Positions 45,041 to 53,790 of a stretch of DNA of 64,000 bases are shown piece by piece. This DNA is from Hohaiivirga sp031546825. Lineage in GTDB: Bacteria > Pseudomonadota > Alphaproteobacteria > Rhizobiales > Beijerinckiaceae. Numbering within the stretch: the first letter of the stretch is position 1; every line of letters starts with the position of its first letter. Under the pieces are notes generated by a model. It saw only the letters and a list, made by a program, of their open reading frames with translations, did not search any database and was not told the origin of the DNA. The translations under genes and the position numbers were made by a program. The stretch is taken from positions 17,687-81,686 of the forward strand of contig JAVBJU010000009.1 in NCBI GenBank assembly GCA_031546825.1, given 5' to 3'.

Positions 45041-45080
45041 TAGAGTGAAGCGCGTTTAATATGAAACGCGCTTCACTCTA
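45041..45080. repeat. Palindromic intergenic element, copy 2 (perfect 17-bp arms)
   Basis: TAGAGTGAAGCGCGTTT (45041-45057), loop AATATG, exact complement (45064-45080), 17 bases after the cckA stop. It shares its arm sequence with the element at 6925-6966. Probable dispersed REP-like palindrome; may terminate or protect the cckA transcript. Confidence 0.8.
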
Positions 45081-45255
45081 ACCCCCAACAGGTTTCCGCC
45101 CGAGAGCGATAACCCTAAATCCCTATATTTTGCAACGCTTATACGGTTCGCGGTGATCCTCGGAACACGCCTTGTTCCAAGGTTGTAGGGAGAAACGTAC
45201 CTTATTCGCTCAATCAAGCTTGACAGTTAGTTAGGAATCCTAAATATTATAACCC

Positions 45256-45930
45256 ATGAGCAATCCTGTTAAGCCAGAACCCGTTATTAACCGCCTTCGA
45301 GAAGGCTTCGACCGTATTGGGTTTGTGCTCCGCGCTGACCTGTGGGCGGCGGTGGGTGTGGCTGGTCTAAATCCAACCCAAGCGCAGGTGCTTGCTCTTC
45401 TTTCCCGTAGGCCGCAGGGGTTACGGCCTAAAGAAATCGCCGCGCACCTCGCTGTCTCTGCGCCAAGCATTGCGGATACGCTCGGGGCGCTCGTGCGTAA
45501 GGGGGTTGTGCGGCGTGATGCGGACCCGAGTGATGCGCGCGCAGTGATTATGCGTATAACGTCCAATGGCCTTCAGCTTGGCGAGAATATTGCCCAGGCG
45601 CATTCTCAGATTGCTAATGCACTTGCGGCATTATCCCCCGCTGCTCTGGAGGAAATGCTGCTTACACAGATTGCTCTCATTCGGCAGTTGCAGGTCGCGG
45701 GTGCTATTCCGCTTCAACGCATGTGCGTCTCGTGCCGTCATTTCCGGCCACGGGTTCATCCCGATGCGGAAAAGCCCCATCATTGTGCTTTTGTAGACAG
45801 CCCTCTCGGAGGTTTGGATCTTAGAATTGATTGCGGCGAGCATGAAGCAACAGATCCTGCCACTGAGGCTATTGCCTGGAAAAGTTTCACAAAAGGGTCC
45901 TCAACCCTCCAGGTTCAACCAACAAGCTGA
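45256..45930 (+). CDS. MarR-family regulator with C-terminal Cys4 tail
   Basis: 224 residues. A winged-helix MarR domain (about 25-140: NPTQAQVLALLSRRPQGLRPKEIAAHLAVSAPSIADTL, wing KGVVRRDADPSDARAVIMRIT) is followed by an extra segment with four cysteines, CVSC then C-x16-C and C-x15-C, plus several histidines (RMCVSCRHFRP.. PHHCAF.. LRIDCGEHE). This looks like a metal or Fe-S binding module that could sense redox state or metal. The next gene encodes an AhpD-like protein, a likely target. Start GTG/ATG choice: ATG 45256 used. Sensor function is inferred. Confidence 0.85.
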   Translation: MSNPVKPEPVINRLREGFDRIGFVLRADLWAAVGVAGLNPTQAQVLALLSRRPQGLRPKEIAAHLAVSAPSIADTLGALVRKGVVRRDADPSDARAVIMRITSNGLQLGENIAQAHSQIANALAALSPAALEEMLLTQIALIRQLQVAGAIPLQRMCVSCRHFRPRVHPDAEKPHHCAFVDSPLGGLDLRIDCGEHEATDPATEAIAWKSFTKGSSTLQVQPTS

Positions 45931-45946
45931 GTAGGGAGGCGCGATC

Positions 45947-46048
45947 ATGGCATTCATTAATCTGCATATGTCGCTGCTCTGTGTCAGGAATATCTTAAAA
46001 ATTACTCCCGGCAAATTTTTGCCGCTGGGAAAAGGTGTTTCCGGATAA
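45947..46048 (+). CDS. Candidate 33-residue ORF between marR-type and AhpD-like genes
   Basis: ATG at 45947 is 7 bases after a strong GGGAGG. The product (MAFINLHMSLLCVRNILKIT.., 33 residues) has no recognised family. Its TAA overlaps an ATG (TAATG at 46046-46050) of the in-frame extension of the next gene, suggesting translational coupling. It is too short for confidence. Confidence 0.35.
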   Translation: MAFINLHMSLLCVRNILKITPGKFLPLGKGVSG

Positions 46049-46137
46049 TGGTGCCGGAATACAAAAGCGGCCTGACGACTACCATCGCCAGACCGCTCAA
46101 TGACCCCCCTCCAAGCATTAGAGAAGGAAAAATAAGT

Positions 46138-46683
46138 ATGGCACACGTCAACCTCATTGATCCAGTCACTTCGACGACAACTGCCAAGCCGACGCTTGAC
46201 AAGATTAACAGTGCTTTCGGTGTTGTTCCAAATATGTTCAAGGCAGTTGCGAATTCGCCAGCGGCACTGAACAGTCTGTGGGGCTCATTCGGTGCGCTGG
46301 CCGGTGGCAAACTCGGCGCGCGTCTCGGTGAGGAGATTGCCGTGGCGATTGCGAATGTCAATCACTGTGAATATTGCCTTGCTGCTCACACAGCGCTTGG
46401 TCGTAAAGCGGGGGTATCAGCCGAAGATATCGCTGCGGCCCAAGTCGGTGAATCCACGGATCCTAAAACACGCGCGGCTCTCACCTTTGCATTAAAGGTT
46501 GTTCGCGACCGTGCTGCGGTTTCGGGTGCGGATATCGCGACACTCAAAGCGGCGGGCTTTGATGACGAAGGTGTGGTGGAGATCATTGCGCATATCGCTC
46601 TCAATCTCTTCACAAACTATATCAATGTCGCGCTGAATGTTCCGGTCGATTTCCCGGCTGTGCAGTTGAAGCGGGGCGCCTGA
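46138..46683 (+). CDS. Carboxymuconolactone decarboxylase-family (AhpD-like) protein
   Basis: Peroxidase-related protein, 181 residues. The redox-active C-x2-C-x3-H motif is present as HCEYCLAAHTALG within the helical CMD fold (GEEIAVAIANVNHCEYC), and the C-terminal half fits the uncharacterised peroxidase-related subfamily (FDDEGVVEIIAHIALNLFTNYINVALNVPVDFP). ATG 46138 follows GAAGGA; the frame stays open to ATG 46048, which overlaps the stop of a small upstream ORF, so a longer form is possible. Probably co-regulated with the MarR-type gene. Confidence 0.9.
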   Translation: MAHVNLIDPVTSTTTAKPTLDKINSAFGVVPNMFKAVANSPAALNSLWGSFGALAGGKLGARLGEEIAVAIANVNHCEYCLAAHTALGRKAGVSAEDIAAAQVGESTDPKTRAALTFALKVVRDRAAVSGADIATLKAAGFDDEGVVEIIAHIALNLFTNYINVALNVPVDFPAVQLKRGA

Positions 46684-46730
46684 TACAGGCCTGTGGGTCT
46701 GAGGCGTAAGGAGCCGGACCCGTTACTTTA

Positions 46731-46770
46731 AAAACTGTCCGCCGTACCGCGGCGGACAGTTTATTTTTTT
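46731..46770. terminator. Bidirectional terminator between AhpD-like and pit genes
   Basis: AAACTGTCCGCCG, loop TACCG, CGGCGGACAGTTT, with A-rich and T-rich flanks on both sides (TTATTTTTTT on plus). It serves the two convergent genes. Confidence 0.9.
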
Positions 46771-47773
46771 ACCCAAACAGCCCCGCCAGCCAATAGAACG
46801 CTGCGCCAATGAGCGCCGCCGCAGGCATGGTGATAACCCAGGCCATAACGATGCTGCTGGCGATGTTCCAGCGCACTGCTGAGACGCGCCGGGCTGCACC
46901 CACGCCGATGATGGCACCGGTGATTGTGTGGGTGGTCGAGACCGGGATGCCGAGCCAGTTGGCGGCAAACAGGGTGAGCGCGCCACCGGTTTCGGCACAA
47001 AAGCCCTGCATGGGTGTGAGGCGGGTGATTTTCGAGCCCATGGTGTGGACGATTTTCCAGCCGCCGCACAATGTGCCGATGGCCATCGCTGCCTGACAGC
47101 TCAGCACGACCCAGTAGGGCACATGGAACTCGCCGCCGAGATGGCCGGAGGAGTAGAGCAGCACGGCGATAATGCCCATGGTCTTCTGGGCGTCGTTGCC
47201 GCCGTGGCCTAGCGAATAGAGCGAGGCCGAGACAAATTGCAGGATGCGGAAGGTGGAATCCACCCCCATGGGCGTAGCCCGCAGAAACAGCCACGATACA
47301 ATCAGCACCAGCATCAAGGCCAGCAGGAAGCCGATGGCAGGCGACATCACGATGGCACCCGCTGTCTTGAATACGCCGCTCCACACGATGGAACTGAGGC
47401 CCGCCTTGGCAAGGCCCGAGCCGATCATTCCGCCGATCAGGGCGTGGGAACTGGAGGAGGGAATACCCAACTGCCAGGTGACGACGTTCCAGATAATCGC
47501 GCCCATCAGTGCACCGAACACCACATGGGCGTCGATGATATTGGCGGCGACAATGCCCCTGCCAATGGTTTCTGCCACATGCAGCCCGAAGAACAGGAAG
47601 GCGATGAAATTGAAGAACGCCGCCCAGAACACCGCATATTGCGGCTTCAGAACACGGGTGGAGACGATGGTTGCGATGGAATTGGCCGCATCATGCAGAC
47701 CGTTGAGAAAATCGAACAGCAGCGCGATGCCGATCAGGCAGATCAGAATCGGAAGGGAAATTTCAAAGGTCAT
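46769..47773 (-). CDS. pit: PiT-family inorganic phosphate transporter
   Basis: Proton-coupled low-affinity phosphate (metal-phosphate) permease, 334 residues with about ten spans. The duplicated family motif is clear: GLHDAANSIATIVSTRVL near the N-terminus and SLGHGGNDAQKTMGIIAVLL in the second half; SSSHALIGGMIGSG and STTHTITGAIIGVGA are the paired re-entrant segments. It is the second gene after the DUF47 partner, 14 bases downstream. Confidence 0.96.
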   Translation of the reverse strand: MTFEISLPILICLIGIALLFDFLNGLHDAANSIATIVSTRVLKPQYAVFWAAFFNFIAFLFFGLHVAETIGRGIVAANIIDAHVVFGALMGAIIWNVVTWQLGIPSSSSHALIGGMIGSGLAKAGLSSIVWSGVFKTAGAIVMSPAIGFLLALMLVLIVSWLFLRATPMGVDSTFRILQFVSASLYSLGHGGNDAQKTMGIIAVLLYSSGHLGGEFHVPYWVVLSCQAAMAIGTLCGGWKIVHTMGSKITRLTPMQGFCAETGGALTLFAANWLGIPVSTTHTITGAIIGVGAARRVSAVRWNIASSIVMAWVITMPAAALIGAAFYWLAGLFG

Positions 47774-47787
47774 ACACCCGATCCCGC

Positions 47788-48432
47788 TTAGGCATGCTCA
47801 ATGACGATGCCGCTGATCTCATTAGCGACGTCCTCAAAGCGGTCCACCACCTTTTCAAGGTGGTCGTAGATTTCATGGCCGATGATGTAGGCCATGGGGT
47901 CGGTCTTGCCGTGGTTGAGGAACAGCGCCTTGACGCCTTCCTCTTCAAGCGCATCGGCGCGCTCTTCAAGGCGGGTGATGCGTTCGGTGATGACGCCGAT
48001 CTTGACCACTTCCTTGTTGATGGTCGACAAGAGCGGCACGCCCTCATAGGTGAGTTGCGCGGCCTGGACGATGAGATCGCCCATTTCCTTCATCTGTGGC
48101 TCGAAGGTTTTCACTTCAAACAGGTTGATGGCCTTGGCGGTCTTGTTCATCTGGTCGATGGCATCGTCCATCGAGGTAATGAGATCCTTGATGTCACTGC
48201 GGTCGAAGGGGGTGATGAACGAGCGGCGCACGGCGCGGCTCACTTCGCGGGTGACAACATCGGCCTCATGTTCGAGGCGGGCCACTTCCTGGCAGTAATG
48301 TGTGACCTGGTCGCCACCATCCATAACCTTGCGCAAGGCATTGGCGGCTTCGACGAGAAGAACGGAATGGCGGGCAAACAGCTCGAAAAAGCGCTCTTCC
48401 TTGGGCATCAGAGCTTGGAACCAACGCAACAT
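47788..48432 (-). CDS. DUF47/PhoU-like phosphate transport accessory protein
   Basis: All-helical cytoplasmic protein of the TIGR00153/DUF47 family, 214 residues, normally encoded next to PiT transporters and thought to modulate them. Typical segments are MPKEERFFELFARHSVLLVEAANALRK, YCQEVARLEHEADVVTREV and DRSDIKDLITSMDDAIDQM, the last carrying the PhoU-type metal-binding D/E cluster. It precedes pit in a two-gene operon. Confidence 0.94.
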   Translation of the reverse strand: MLRWFQALMPKEERFFELFARHSVLLVEAANALRKVMDGGDQVTHYCQEVARLEHEADVVTREVSRAVRRSFITPFDRSDIKDLITSMDDAIDQMNKTAKAINLFEVKTFEPQMKEMGDLIVQAAQLTYEGVPLLSTINKEVVKIGVITERITRLEERADALEEEGVKALFLNHGKTDPMAYIIGHEIYDHLEKVVDRFEDVANEISGIVIEHA

Positions 48433-48760
48433 TAAAGCGCCTCATGATTTTTCTAGTATGAACCCATCCGTTACGGCATTGCACCGCCGGATCACGACCG
48501 CAACGACATTAGCCAAAAGGCGACCGTCGCGGCTGAGCTTTTCATAAAGAAAGATTGCCATCATGAACAGGGCTTTCACCGAATAATCGACAGGGGATGC
48601 GTTAAGCCCACTGCGAAATCAGAGTTGGTGCGCCAGTTCACATCCGGAAACACCATCCACGCGCCCGATGACACCGGCCATTGATTGACGCTGGGCGTAG
48701 CTTAATATGGTGTCGATAAAAATTTTTGTGCGCACTGCGCCATTTTTTCAGGAGATACGG
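48433..48760. promoter_or_regulatory. Divergent region DUF47-pit / qor with a candidate qor promoter
   Basis: 328 bases without a credible gene. TTGATT (48681-48686), 16-base spacer, TAATAT (48703-48708) is a plausible sigma-70 promoter for qor, giving a leader of about 45 bases. I looked for a Pho box for the phosphate genes and found no convincing one. Confidence 0.45.
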
Positions 48761-49732
48761 ATGAGCAAGGGTATTCTGGTCAAGGCCCATGGCGGCCCGG
48801 AGGTTCTGGTTTATGGCGATGTGCCAGTGGCGCAGCCGGGGCCGGGGCAGGTGCTGATCCGCCAGACGGCGATAGGCGTCAATTTTATTGATGTCTACTA
48901 TCGCAATGGCCTTTATCCCGCGCCGCTGCCGCTCATTCCGGGCAGTGAAGGGGCGGGTGTGGTTGTCCAGGCGGGCGAGGGCGTCACCGGCTTCAAGCCG
49001 GGCGACCGGGTTGCCTATGCCATGTCGCCCGGTGCCTATGCTGAGGAGCGGGTGGTTGAGGCGAAGCTCCTGGTGCATGTGCCCGATGGTGTCTCCGACG
49101 ACACCGCCGCCGCCATGATGCTCAAGGGCCTCACCGCGCAATATCTCCTGCGGCGCACCTTCAAGGTTGAGCGCGGCCACACCGTGTTGATCCATGCGGC
49201 GGCCGGTGGTGTCGGGCTCATTGCCGCGCAATGGGCGAAACATCTCGGCGCGACCGTGATCGGCACCGTTGGTTCCCGCGACAAAGAGAAGCTGGCGCGG
49301 GACAATGGTTGTGACCATGTCATTTTCTACCGTGAAGAAGATTTCGCCAAGCGCGTCACTGAAATCACCAATGGCGAGAAATGCGATGTGGTTTATGACG
49401 GCGTGGGCAAAGCGACCTTCCCCGGTTCGCTTGATTGCCTGAAGCCGTTTGGCATGTTCGTAAGTTTTGGCAATGCCTCTGGGCCGGTGGATGCCTTCAA
49501 TGTGGGCCTGCTGGCACAGAAAGGCTCGCTTTATGCCACGCGCCCGACGCTGGCGACCCATGTGGCCAAGCGCGAAGTGCTGGAGGCCATGGCGGCGGAT
49601 CTCTTTGCGGTGGTGAAGAGCGGTGCGGTGAAAATTCCGCTGCATGCCACTTATCCGCTGGCGGATGCAGGCAAGGCGCATGCGGCGCTGGAATCACGCA
49701 ACACCACGGGCGCGATGATCCTCAAGCCTTGA
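48761..49732 (+). CDS. qor: NADPH:quinone oxidoreductase (zeta-crystallin type)
   Basis: Zinc-free medium-chain reductase, 323 residues from ATG 48761, which follows CAGGAG; the open frame upstream is not used. GroES-like N-terminal half (IGVNFIDVYYRNGLYP, PLIPGSEGAGVVVQAG), Rossmann half with HAAAGGVGLIAAQWAKHLGATVIGTV, and CDVVYDGVGKATFPGSL. Reduces quinones with NADPH in the cytoplasm. Likely monocistronic. Confidence 0.95.
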   Translation: MSKGILVKAHGGPEVLVYGDVPVAQPGPGQVLIRQTAIGVNFIDVYYRNGLYPAPLPLIPGSEGAGVVVQAGEGVTGFKPGDRVAYAMSPGAYAEERVVEAKLLVHVPDGVSDDTAAAMMLKGLTAQYLLRRTFKVERGHTVLIHAAAGGVGLIAAQWAKHLGATVIGTVGSRDKEKLARDNGCDHVIFYREEDFAKRVTEITNGEKCDVVYDGVGKATFPGSLDCLKPFGMFVSFGNASGPVDAFNVGLLAQKGSLYATRPTLATHVAKREVLEAMAADLFAVVKSGAVKIPLHATYPLADAGKAHAALESRNTTGAMILKP

Positions 49733-49799
49733 GGTCGCCTTTCCTTGCCGGTGAAATCTGGTAGGTTGCCGAAACCACCAGATTTCATCCGGGCAAGCC

Positions 49800-50813
49800 A
49801 TGCGTCTTCGTGTTCTCCACTCCCATTCCCAAAATCCGTGGTTCAACCTCGCGGTTGAAGATTGCATCTTTCGCCAGCTCCCGGCGGATCAATGTGTGCT
49901 GTTCCTGTGGCAGAACGCCGATACGGTGGTGATCGGCCGCTCGCAGAACCCGTGGAAGGAATGCAACACCCGTGCCATGGAGCGCGATGGAGTGAAGCTG
50001 GCCCGCCGCCAGAGCGGGGGCGGGGCGGTGTTCCATGATCTTGGCAACACCTGTTTCACCTTCATGGCGGGCAAGCCGGGCTATGACAAAGCCCTTTCCA
50101 CCGGCATCATTCTTGATGCCCTGCGCGCGCTTGGCGTAAGTGCTTCCGCCTCTGGCCGCAATGATATCGTGGTGGACACCGCAGACGGCCCGCGCAAGGT
50201 TTCCGGCTCGGCTTACAAGGAAACCTCTGATCGCGGTTTTCACCACGGCACGCTCTTGATGCATTCCGACCTGTCGCGGCTGGCAAATTACCTGAACCCT
50301 GACCCCAAAAAGCTGCAATCCAAAGGCATTGCCTCGGTGGTGTCCCGCGTGGCCAATCTCGATGTGTTCGTGCCGGGCCTGACCCATGAAACCATCAGTG
50401 CGGCGGTTCGCGAGGCGTTTTTCGCCCATTACAATGAGCGCTGCGCCATCGAATATATCTCGCCGGAACAGACCCCCGACCTGCCACGTTTCACCGAGCA
50501 ATTCGCGCATCAATCAAGCTGGCAATGGAATTTTGGCGATGCCCCGTCTTTCAGCCATGTGATGGATACCCGCTTCCCCTGGGCAGGCGTGGAGTTGCAT
50601 TTCGACGTGGACCGCGGCGGCATCATCAGCCGTGCCAAACTGTTCACCGACAGCATGAACCCGACACCGTTGGAAGACCTTGAGGCGCGGCTGCCGGGGA
50701 CGCTTTACCAGCCCGACGCGATGCAGGCGGCGCTCGAAGCGTGGCAGGGGGAGTTTCTGGAGATGCCGGAACTGGGCGAGGTGACGCGCTGGGTGGTGGA
50801 TGAGATCAGGTAA
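49800..50813 (+). CDS. lplA: Lipoate-protein ligase A
   Basis: Attaches scavenged lipoate to E2 and H proteins through lipoyl-AMP; 337 residues, the same length as E. coli LplA. Large domain motifs RRQSGGGAVFHDLGN, GRNDIVV, RKVSGSAYKET and HHGTLLMHSDLSRLANYL; the C-terminal accessory domain (about 250-337) is present, so adenylation and transfer should both occur in one protein. It lies 67 bases after qor and may share its transcript. Confidence 0.96.
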   Translation: MRLRVLHSHSQNPWFNLAVEDCIFRQLPADQCVLFLWQNADTVVIGRSQNPWKECNTRAMERDGVKLARRQSGGGAVFHDLGNTCFTFMAGKPGYDKALSTGIILDALRALGVSASASGRNDIVVDTADGPRKVSGSAYKETSDRGFHHGTLLMHSDLSRLANYLNPDPKKLQSKGIASVVSRVANLDVFVPGLTHETISAAVREAFFAHYNERCAIEYISPEQTPDLPRFTEQFAHQSSWQWNFGDAPSFSHVMDTRFPWAGVELHFDVDRGGIISRAKLFTDSMNPTPLEDLEARLPGTLYQPDAMQAALEAWQGEFLEMPELGEVTRWVVDEIR

Positions 50814-51148
50814 TCTGCTCCAAGGACGCAGGTGCTCTTGTTCATGAAAGCCAATGTGACTTCTTAAAACCACCGACAGCGACCGATGCGAATCGTCTGT
50901 TCACTGGCACGGTGCTTGGCTCAGAGCCGTGTCGACCGCATCGCGCTCTTGGGTGCCTAGTCGGAGCGCATGACTTGATGACTTTTAAAGAATAGGGCAT
51001 CATGAAAAATCTCTTATTTTTAAACGATTTTTATGAGAACAAAAAAAGAACTTGCAAAAGAGAACAAACCGGGTACGATCCTGTCCATTGAAACATGCAA
51101 GACCAAGATTGTGCTTTCTTGGTGCCCCTGCCATAAGGAAGTCCTGTT
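50814..51148 (+). promoter_or_regulatory. recA upstream region
   Basis: 335 bases with no credible gene. It is clearly AT-richer from about 50980 on. It carries the SOS box at 51037-51051, and a sigma-70-like promoter TTGCAA (51052-51057), 16 bases, TACGAT (51074-51079) immediately downstream, so LexA bound at the box would block RNA polymerase. Confidence 0.7.
51037..51051 (+). promoter_or_regulatory. LexA SOS box before recA
   Basis: GAAC-AAAAAAA-GAAC, the reverse complement of the alphaproteobacterial consensus GTTC-N7-GTTC, directly adjacent to the -35 element. A third GAAC at 51062-51065 does not keep the 7-base spacing. Confidence 0.88.
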
Positions 51149-52240
51149 ATGACTCAAGCTGCATTGCGTTTGGTGGAAGACACGAAGATGGACAAAGACA
51201 AAACTAAGGCTCTGGATGCCGCTCTCTCGCAGATTGAGCGGGCTTTCGGCAAGGGCTCGATTATGCGGCTGGGCAAGAACCAGGTCTTGGAAGAGATCGA
51301 AACCATTTCCACCGGCTCACTCGGGCTCGATATTGCACTCGGCGTTGGCGGATTGCCGCGTGGCCGTGTCATTGAGATCTACGGGCCGGAATCATCAGGC
51401 AAGACGACACTGGCGCTGCATGTGGTGGCCGAAGCCCAGAAAAAGGGCGGCGTTTGCGCCTTCGTTGATGCCGAGCACGCGCTTGATACCATTTATGCTC
51501 GTAAGCTTGGCGTACAGCTCGACGACCTTCTGATTTCTCAGCCTGATACCGGCGAGCAGGCGCTTGAGATCGCCGATACGTTGGTGCGCTCTGGCGCAAT
51601 CGACGTACTGGTGGTTGATTCCGTGGCCGCTTTGACGCCGCGGGCCGAACTCGACGGTGAGATGGGCGATATGCAGCCAGGCCTGCAGGCCCGCCTGATG
51701 AGTCAGGCGCTGCGCAAGCTGACCGGCTCCATCTCGCGTTCGAAATGTATGGTGATCTTCATCAACCAGATCCGCATGAAGATCGGCGTCATGTACGGCT
51801 CGCCAGAAGTCACTGCGGGCGGTAATGCCCTGAAGTTTTATGCCTCTGTCCGCCTCGATATCCGTCGCGTCTCGACGCTGAAGGATCGCGAAGAGGCAGT
51901 GGGCAATAACGTCCGCGTCAAGGTGGTCAAAAACAAGGTGGCGCCGCCCTTCAAGCAGGTTGAATTCGACATCATGTTCGGTGAAGGCATCTCGAAGGTG
52001 GGTGAGTTGGTCGATCTTGGCGTCAAGGCCGGTCTCGTTGAGAAGTCGGGTGCATGGTTCTCCTATGACAGCCAGCGCCTCGGCCAGGGCCGCGAGAATG
52101 CCAAACAGTTCCTCAAGGACAACCCCGACGTCGCCAACAAGATCGAAACCCTGGTGCGCCAGAATGCCGGTCTGCTCGCTGACCGGATCATGGAAACGGT
52201 CGAGCCAACGGCGGATGATCTGGACGAGGGTGAGGCGTAA
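51149..52240 (+). CDS. recA: Recombinase RecA
   Basis: Strand-exchange ATPase and LexA co-protease, 363 residues. Walker A is GPESSGKTTLALH, Walker B region IDVLVVDSVAAL, L1/L2 loops QARLMSQALRKL and NQIRMKIGVMYGSPE(VTAGG). The N-terminal extension MTQAALRLVEDTKMDKDKTK is slightly longer than in E. coli, usual for this order. The C-terminus is acidic (ADDLDEGEA). SOS-regulated by the upstream GAAC-N7-GAAC box and closed by a terminator. Confidence 0.99.
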   Translation: MTQAALRLVEDTKMDKDKTKALDAALSQIERAFGKGSIMRLGKNQVLEEIETISTGSLGLDIALGVGGLPRGRVIEIYGPESSGKTTLALHVVAEAQKKGGVCAFVDAEHALDTIYARKLGVQLDDLLISQPDTGEQALEIADTLVRSGAIDVLVVDSVAALTPRAELDGEMGDMQPGLQARLMSQALRKLTGSISRSKCMVIFINQIRMKIGVMYGSPEVTAGGNALKFYASVRLDIRRVSTLKDREEAVGNNVRVKVVKNKVAPPFKQVEFDIMFGEGISKVGELVDLGVKAGLVEKSGAWFSYDSQRLGQGRENAKQFLKDNPDVANKIETLVRQNAGLLADRIMETVEPTADDLDEGEA

Positions 52241-52268
52241 GCCTCTCTTTCCATTCCCGATGAAATCA

Positions 52269-52295
52269 CGCCGGGGCTTGCCGCTCCGGCGTTTT
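52269..52295 (+). terminator. Terminator after recA
   Basis: CGCCGGGGC, loop TTGCC, GCTCCGGCG (9 bp with one G-T pair), then TTTT and further T-rich sequence. Confidence 0.85.
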
Positions 52296-52396
52296 CATTT
52301 TCACGCGAGGACCTCTGGCCTTATGCGACCCGCACGCCTATAAGCCTCTCCCGTTGGAGAGCCATGCGGCATGGGCTGCGGGCAGGAGCATAAAAC

Positions 52397-53692
52397 ATGA
52401 AAATTCGCGAGATCATCGCGCTCGGCTTCATGACGCTGGCGTTGTTCGTCGGGGCCGGGAATATCATTTATCCGCCCATGGTCGGGATGCAGGCCGGAAG
52501 CAATGTCTGGATCACGGCGGCGGGCTTTCTCATTACGGCGGTCGGGTTGCCGATCCTCACCGTGATTGTGCTGGCCAAGGTCGATGGCGACATGACCATC
52601 CTCAGCAGCCCCATCGGCAAAGTGGCGAGCATTGCGCTCGCGGTGGTGTGCTACCTGTCGGTCGGTCCCTTGCTTGCCATTCCGCGCACCGCCACGGTTT
52701 CCTATGAAATCGGTGTTGTGCCGTTCCTGGGGCAGGGCAGCACGGCGATGGCGCTGGGCATTTTCACGTTTTGCTATTTCCTGTTCGTCACCGTGGTGTC
52801 GTTTTATCCCACCAAGCTGCTTGATGTGCTCGGCAATGTTCTGTCGCCGTTGAAACTGCTGGCGCTCGCTATTCTCGGTGTTGCAGCGTTCCTATGGCCC
52901 GCCGGGCCGGTGGGCGAGGTGGTCGGGGCCTATAAAACAGCGCCGTTCCCGCAAGGGTTTTCCGATGGTTATCTCACCATGGACACGCTCGGCGCGCTGG
53001 TCTTCGGCATCGTCATTGTCAACACCATCCGCTCGCGCAATATCACCGACCGCGCCGCCATCGTGCGTTATGCCACCATTGCCGGTCTGATGGCGCTGGT
53101 TGGCTTCGTGCTGATCTATGTCAGCCTGTTCAAGCTCGGCAATAACAGCGCCGCCATTGCCGGAGACGCCAAGAATGGCGCGGTGATCCTCAGTGTTTAT
53201 GTCAACCGAACCTTCGGGGCGGATGGCAACGCATTTCTAGCGCTGCTCGTTAACAGCGCATGCGTTGTGACCGCCATTGGACTCACCACCGCCTGCGGCT
53301 TCTATTTCTCGCAATTGCTGAAAGTGCCATACAAAGCCGTGGTTCTGGTCATGGTGACATTCAGCTTTGCCGTCTCCAATATCGGTCTGACCAAGCTCAT
53401 CTCGGTATCGGTTTTCGCGCTCACCGCCATTTACCCGCCCTGCATCGTGCTGGTGGTGCTCGGCTTTTTCTCAAACGCTTTCCGCAACCCACGTTTGGTT
53501 TTTGCGCCCGTCATGGGAATATCGCTTATCTTCGGTGTGCTCGATGCGCTCAAACCCCTCGGCTGGCAGGCGCTGGCGTGGTGCGAGAAAATGCCGTTAT
53601 CCGAGTCTGGCTTGAGCTGGCTGCTGCCATCACTTGTCGTGCTGGTCGGAACGGTTATTCTTGATCGGTTGCGGGTGGCAAAAACGGCGTGA
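52397..53692 (+). CDS. brnQ: Branched-chain amino acid transport carrier BrnQ
   Basis: Sodium- or proton-coupled Leu/Ile/Val symporter of the LIVCS family, 431 residues with about twelve spans. Signature segments are LFVGAGNIIYPPMVGMQAG near the N-terminus, RTATVSYEIGVVPFL, and VSVFALTAIYPPCIVLVVL. It sits between recA and alaS, which are usually neighbours in this order, with its own start signals; it may be a lineage-specific insertion between them. Confidence 0.94.
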   Translation: MKIREIIALGFMTLALFVGAGNIIYPPMVGMQAGSNVWITAAGFLITAVGLPILTVIVLAKVDGDMTILSSPIGKVASIALAVVCYLSVGPLLAIPRTATVSYEIGVVPFLGQGSTAMALGIFTFCYFLFVTVVSFYPTKLLDVLGNVLSPLKLLALAILGVAAFLWPAGPVGEVVGAYKTAPFPQGFSDGYLTMDTLGALVFGIVIVNTIRSRNITDRAAIVRYATIAGLMALVGFVLIYVSLFKLGNNSAAIAGDAKNGAVILSVYVNRTFGADGNAFLALLVNSACVVTAIGLTTACGFYFSQLLKVPYKAVVLVMVTFSFAVSNIGLTKLISVSVFALTAIYPPCIVLVVLGFFSNAFRNPRLVFAPVMGISLIFGVLDALKPLGWQALAWCEKMPLSESGLSWLLPSLVVLVGTVILDRLRVAKTA

Positions 53693-53720
53693 CGGGGCAA
53701 CCTGTGCCGTCCGCTTAGGC

Positions 53721-53735
53721 GCCCCCGTCGGGGGC
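53721..53735 (+). other. Small GC hairpin after brnQ
   Basis: GCCCCC, loop GTC, GGGGGC without a T run. Possibly a weak terminator or mRNA end stabiliser. Confidence 0.35.
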
Positions 53736-53790
53736 TTCAAAGAAAATCCGCTTCCCCCGTTTCCACTTTTGACAAAAATGCTCTAAAAGC

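Noticed and set aside
48433..48760. Pho box for the DUF47-pit operon
   Set aside because: No pair of CTGTCAT-like half-sites with proper spacing was found.
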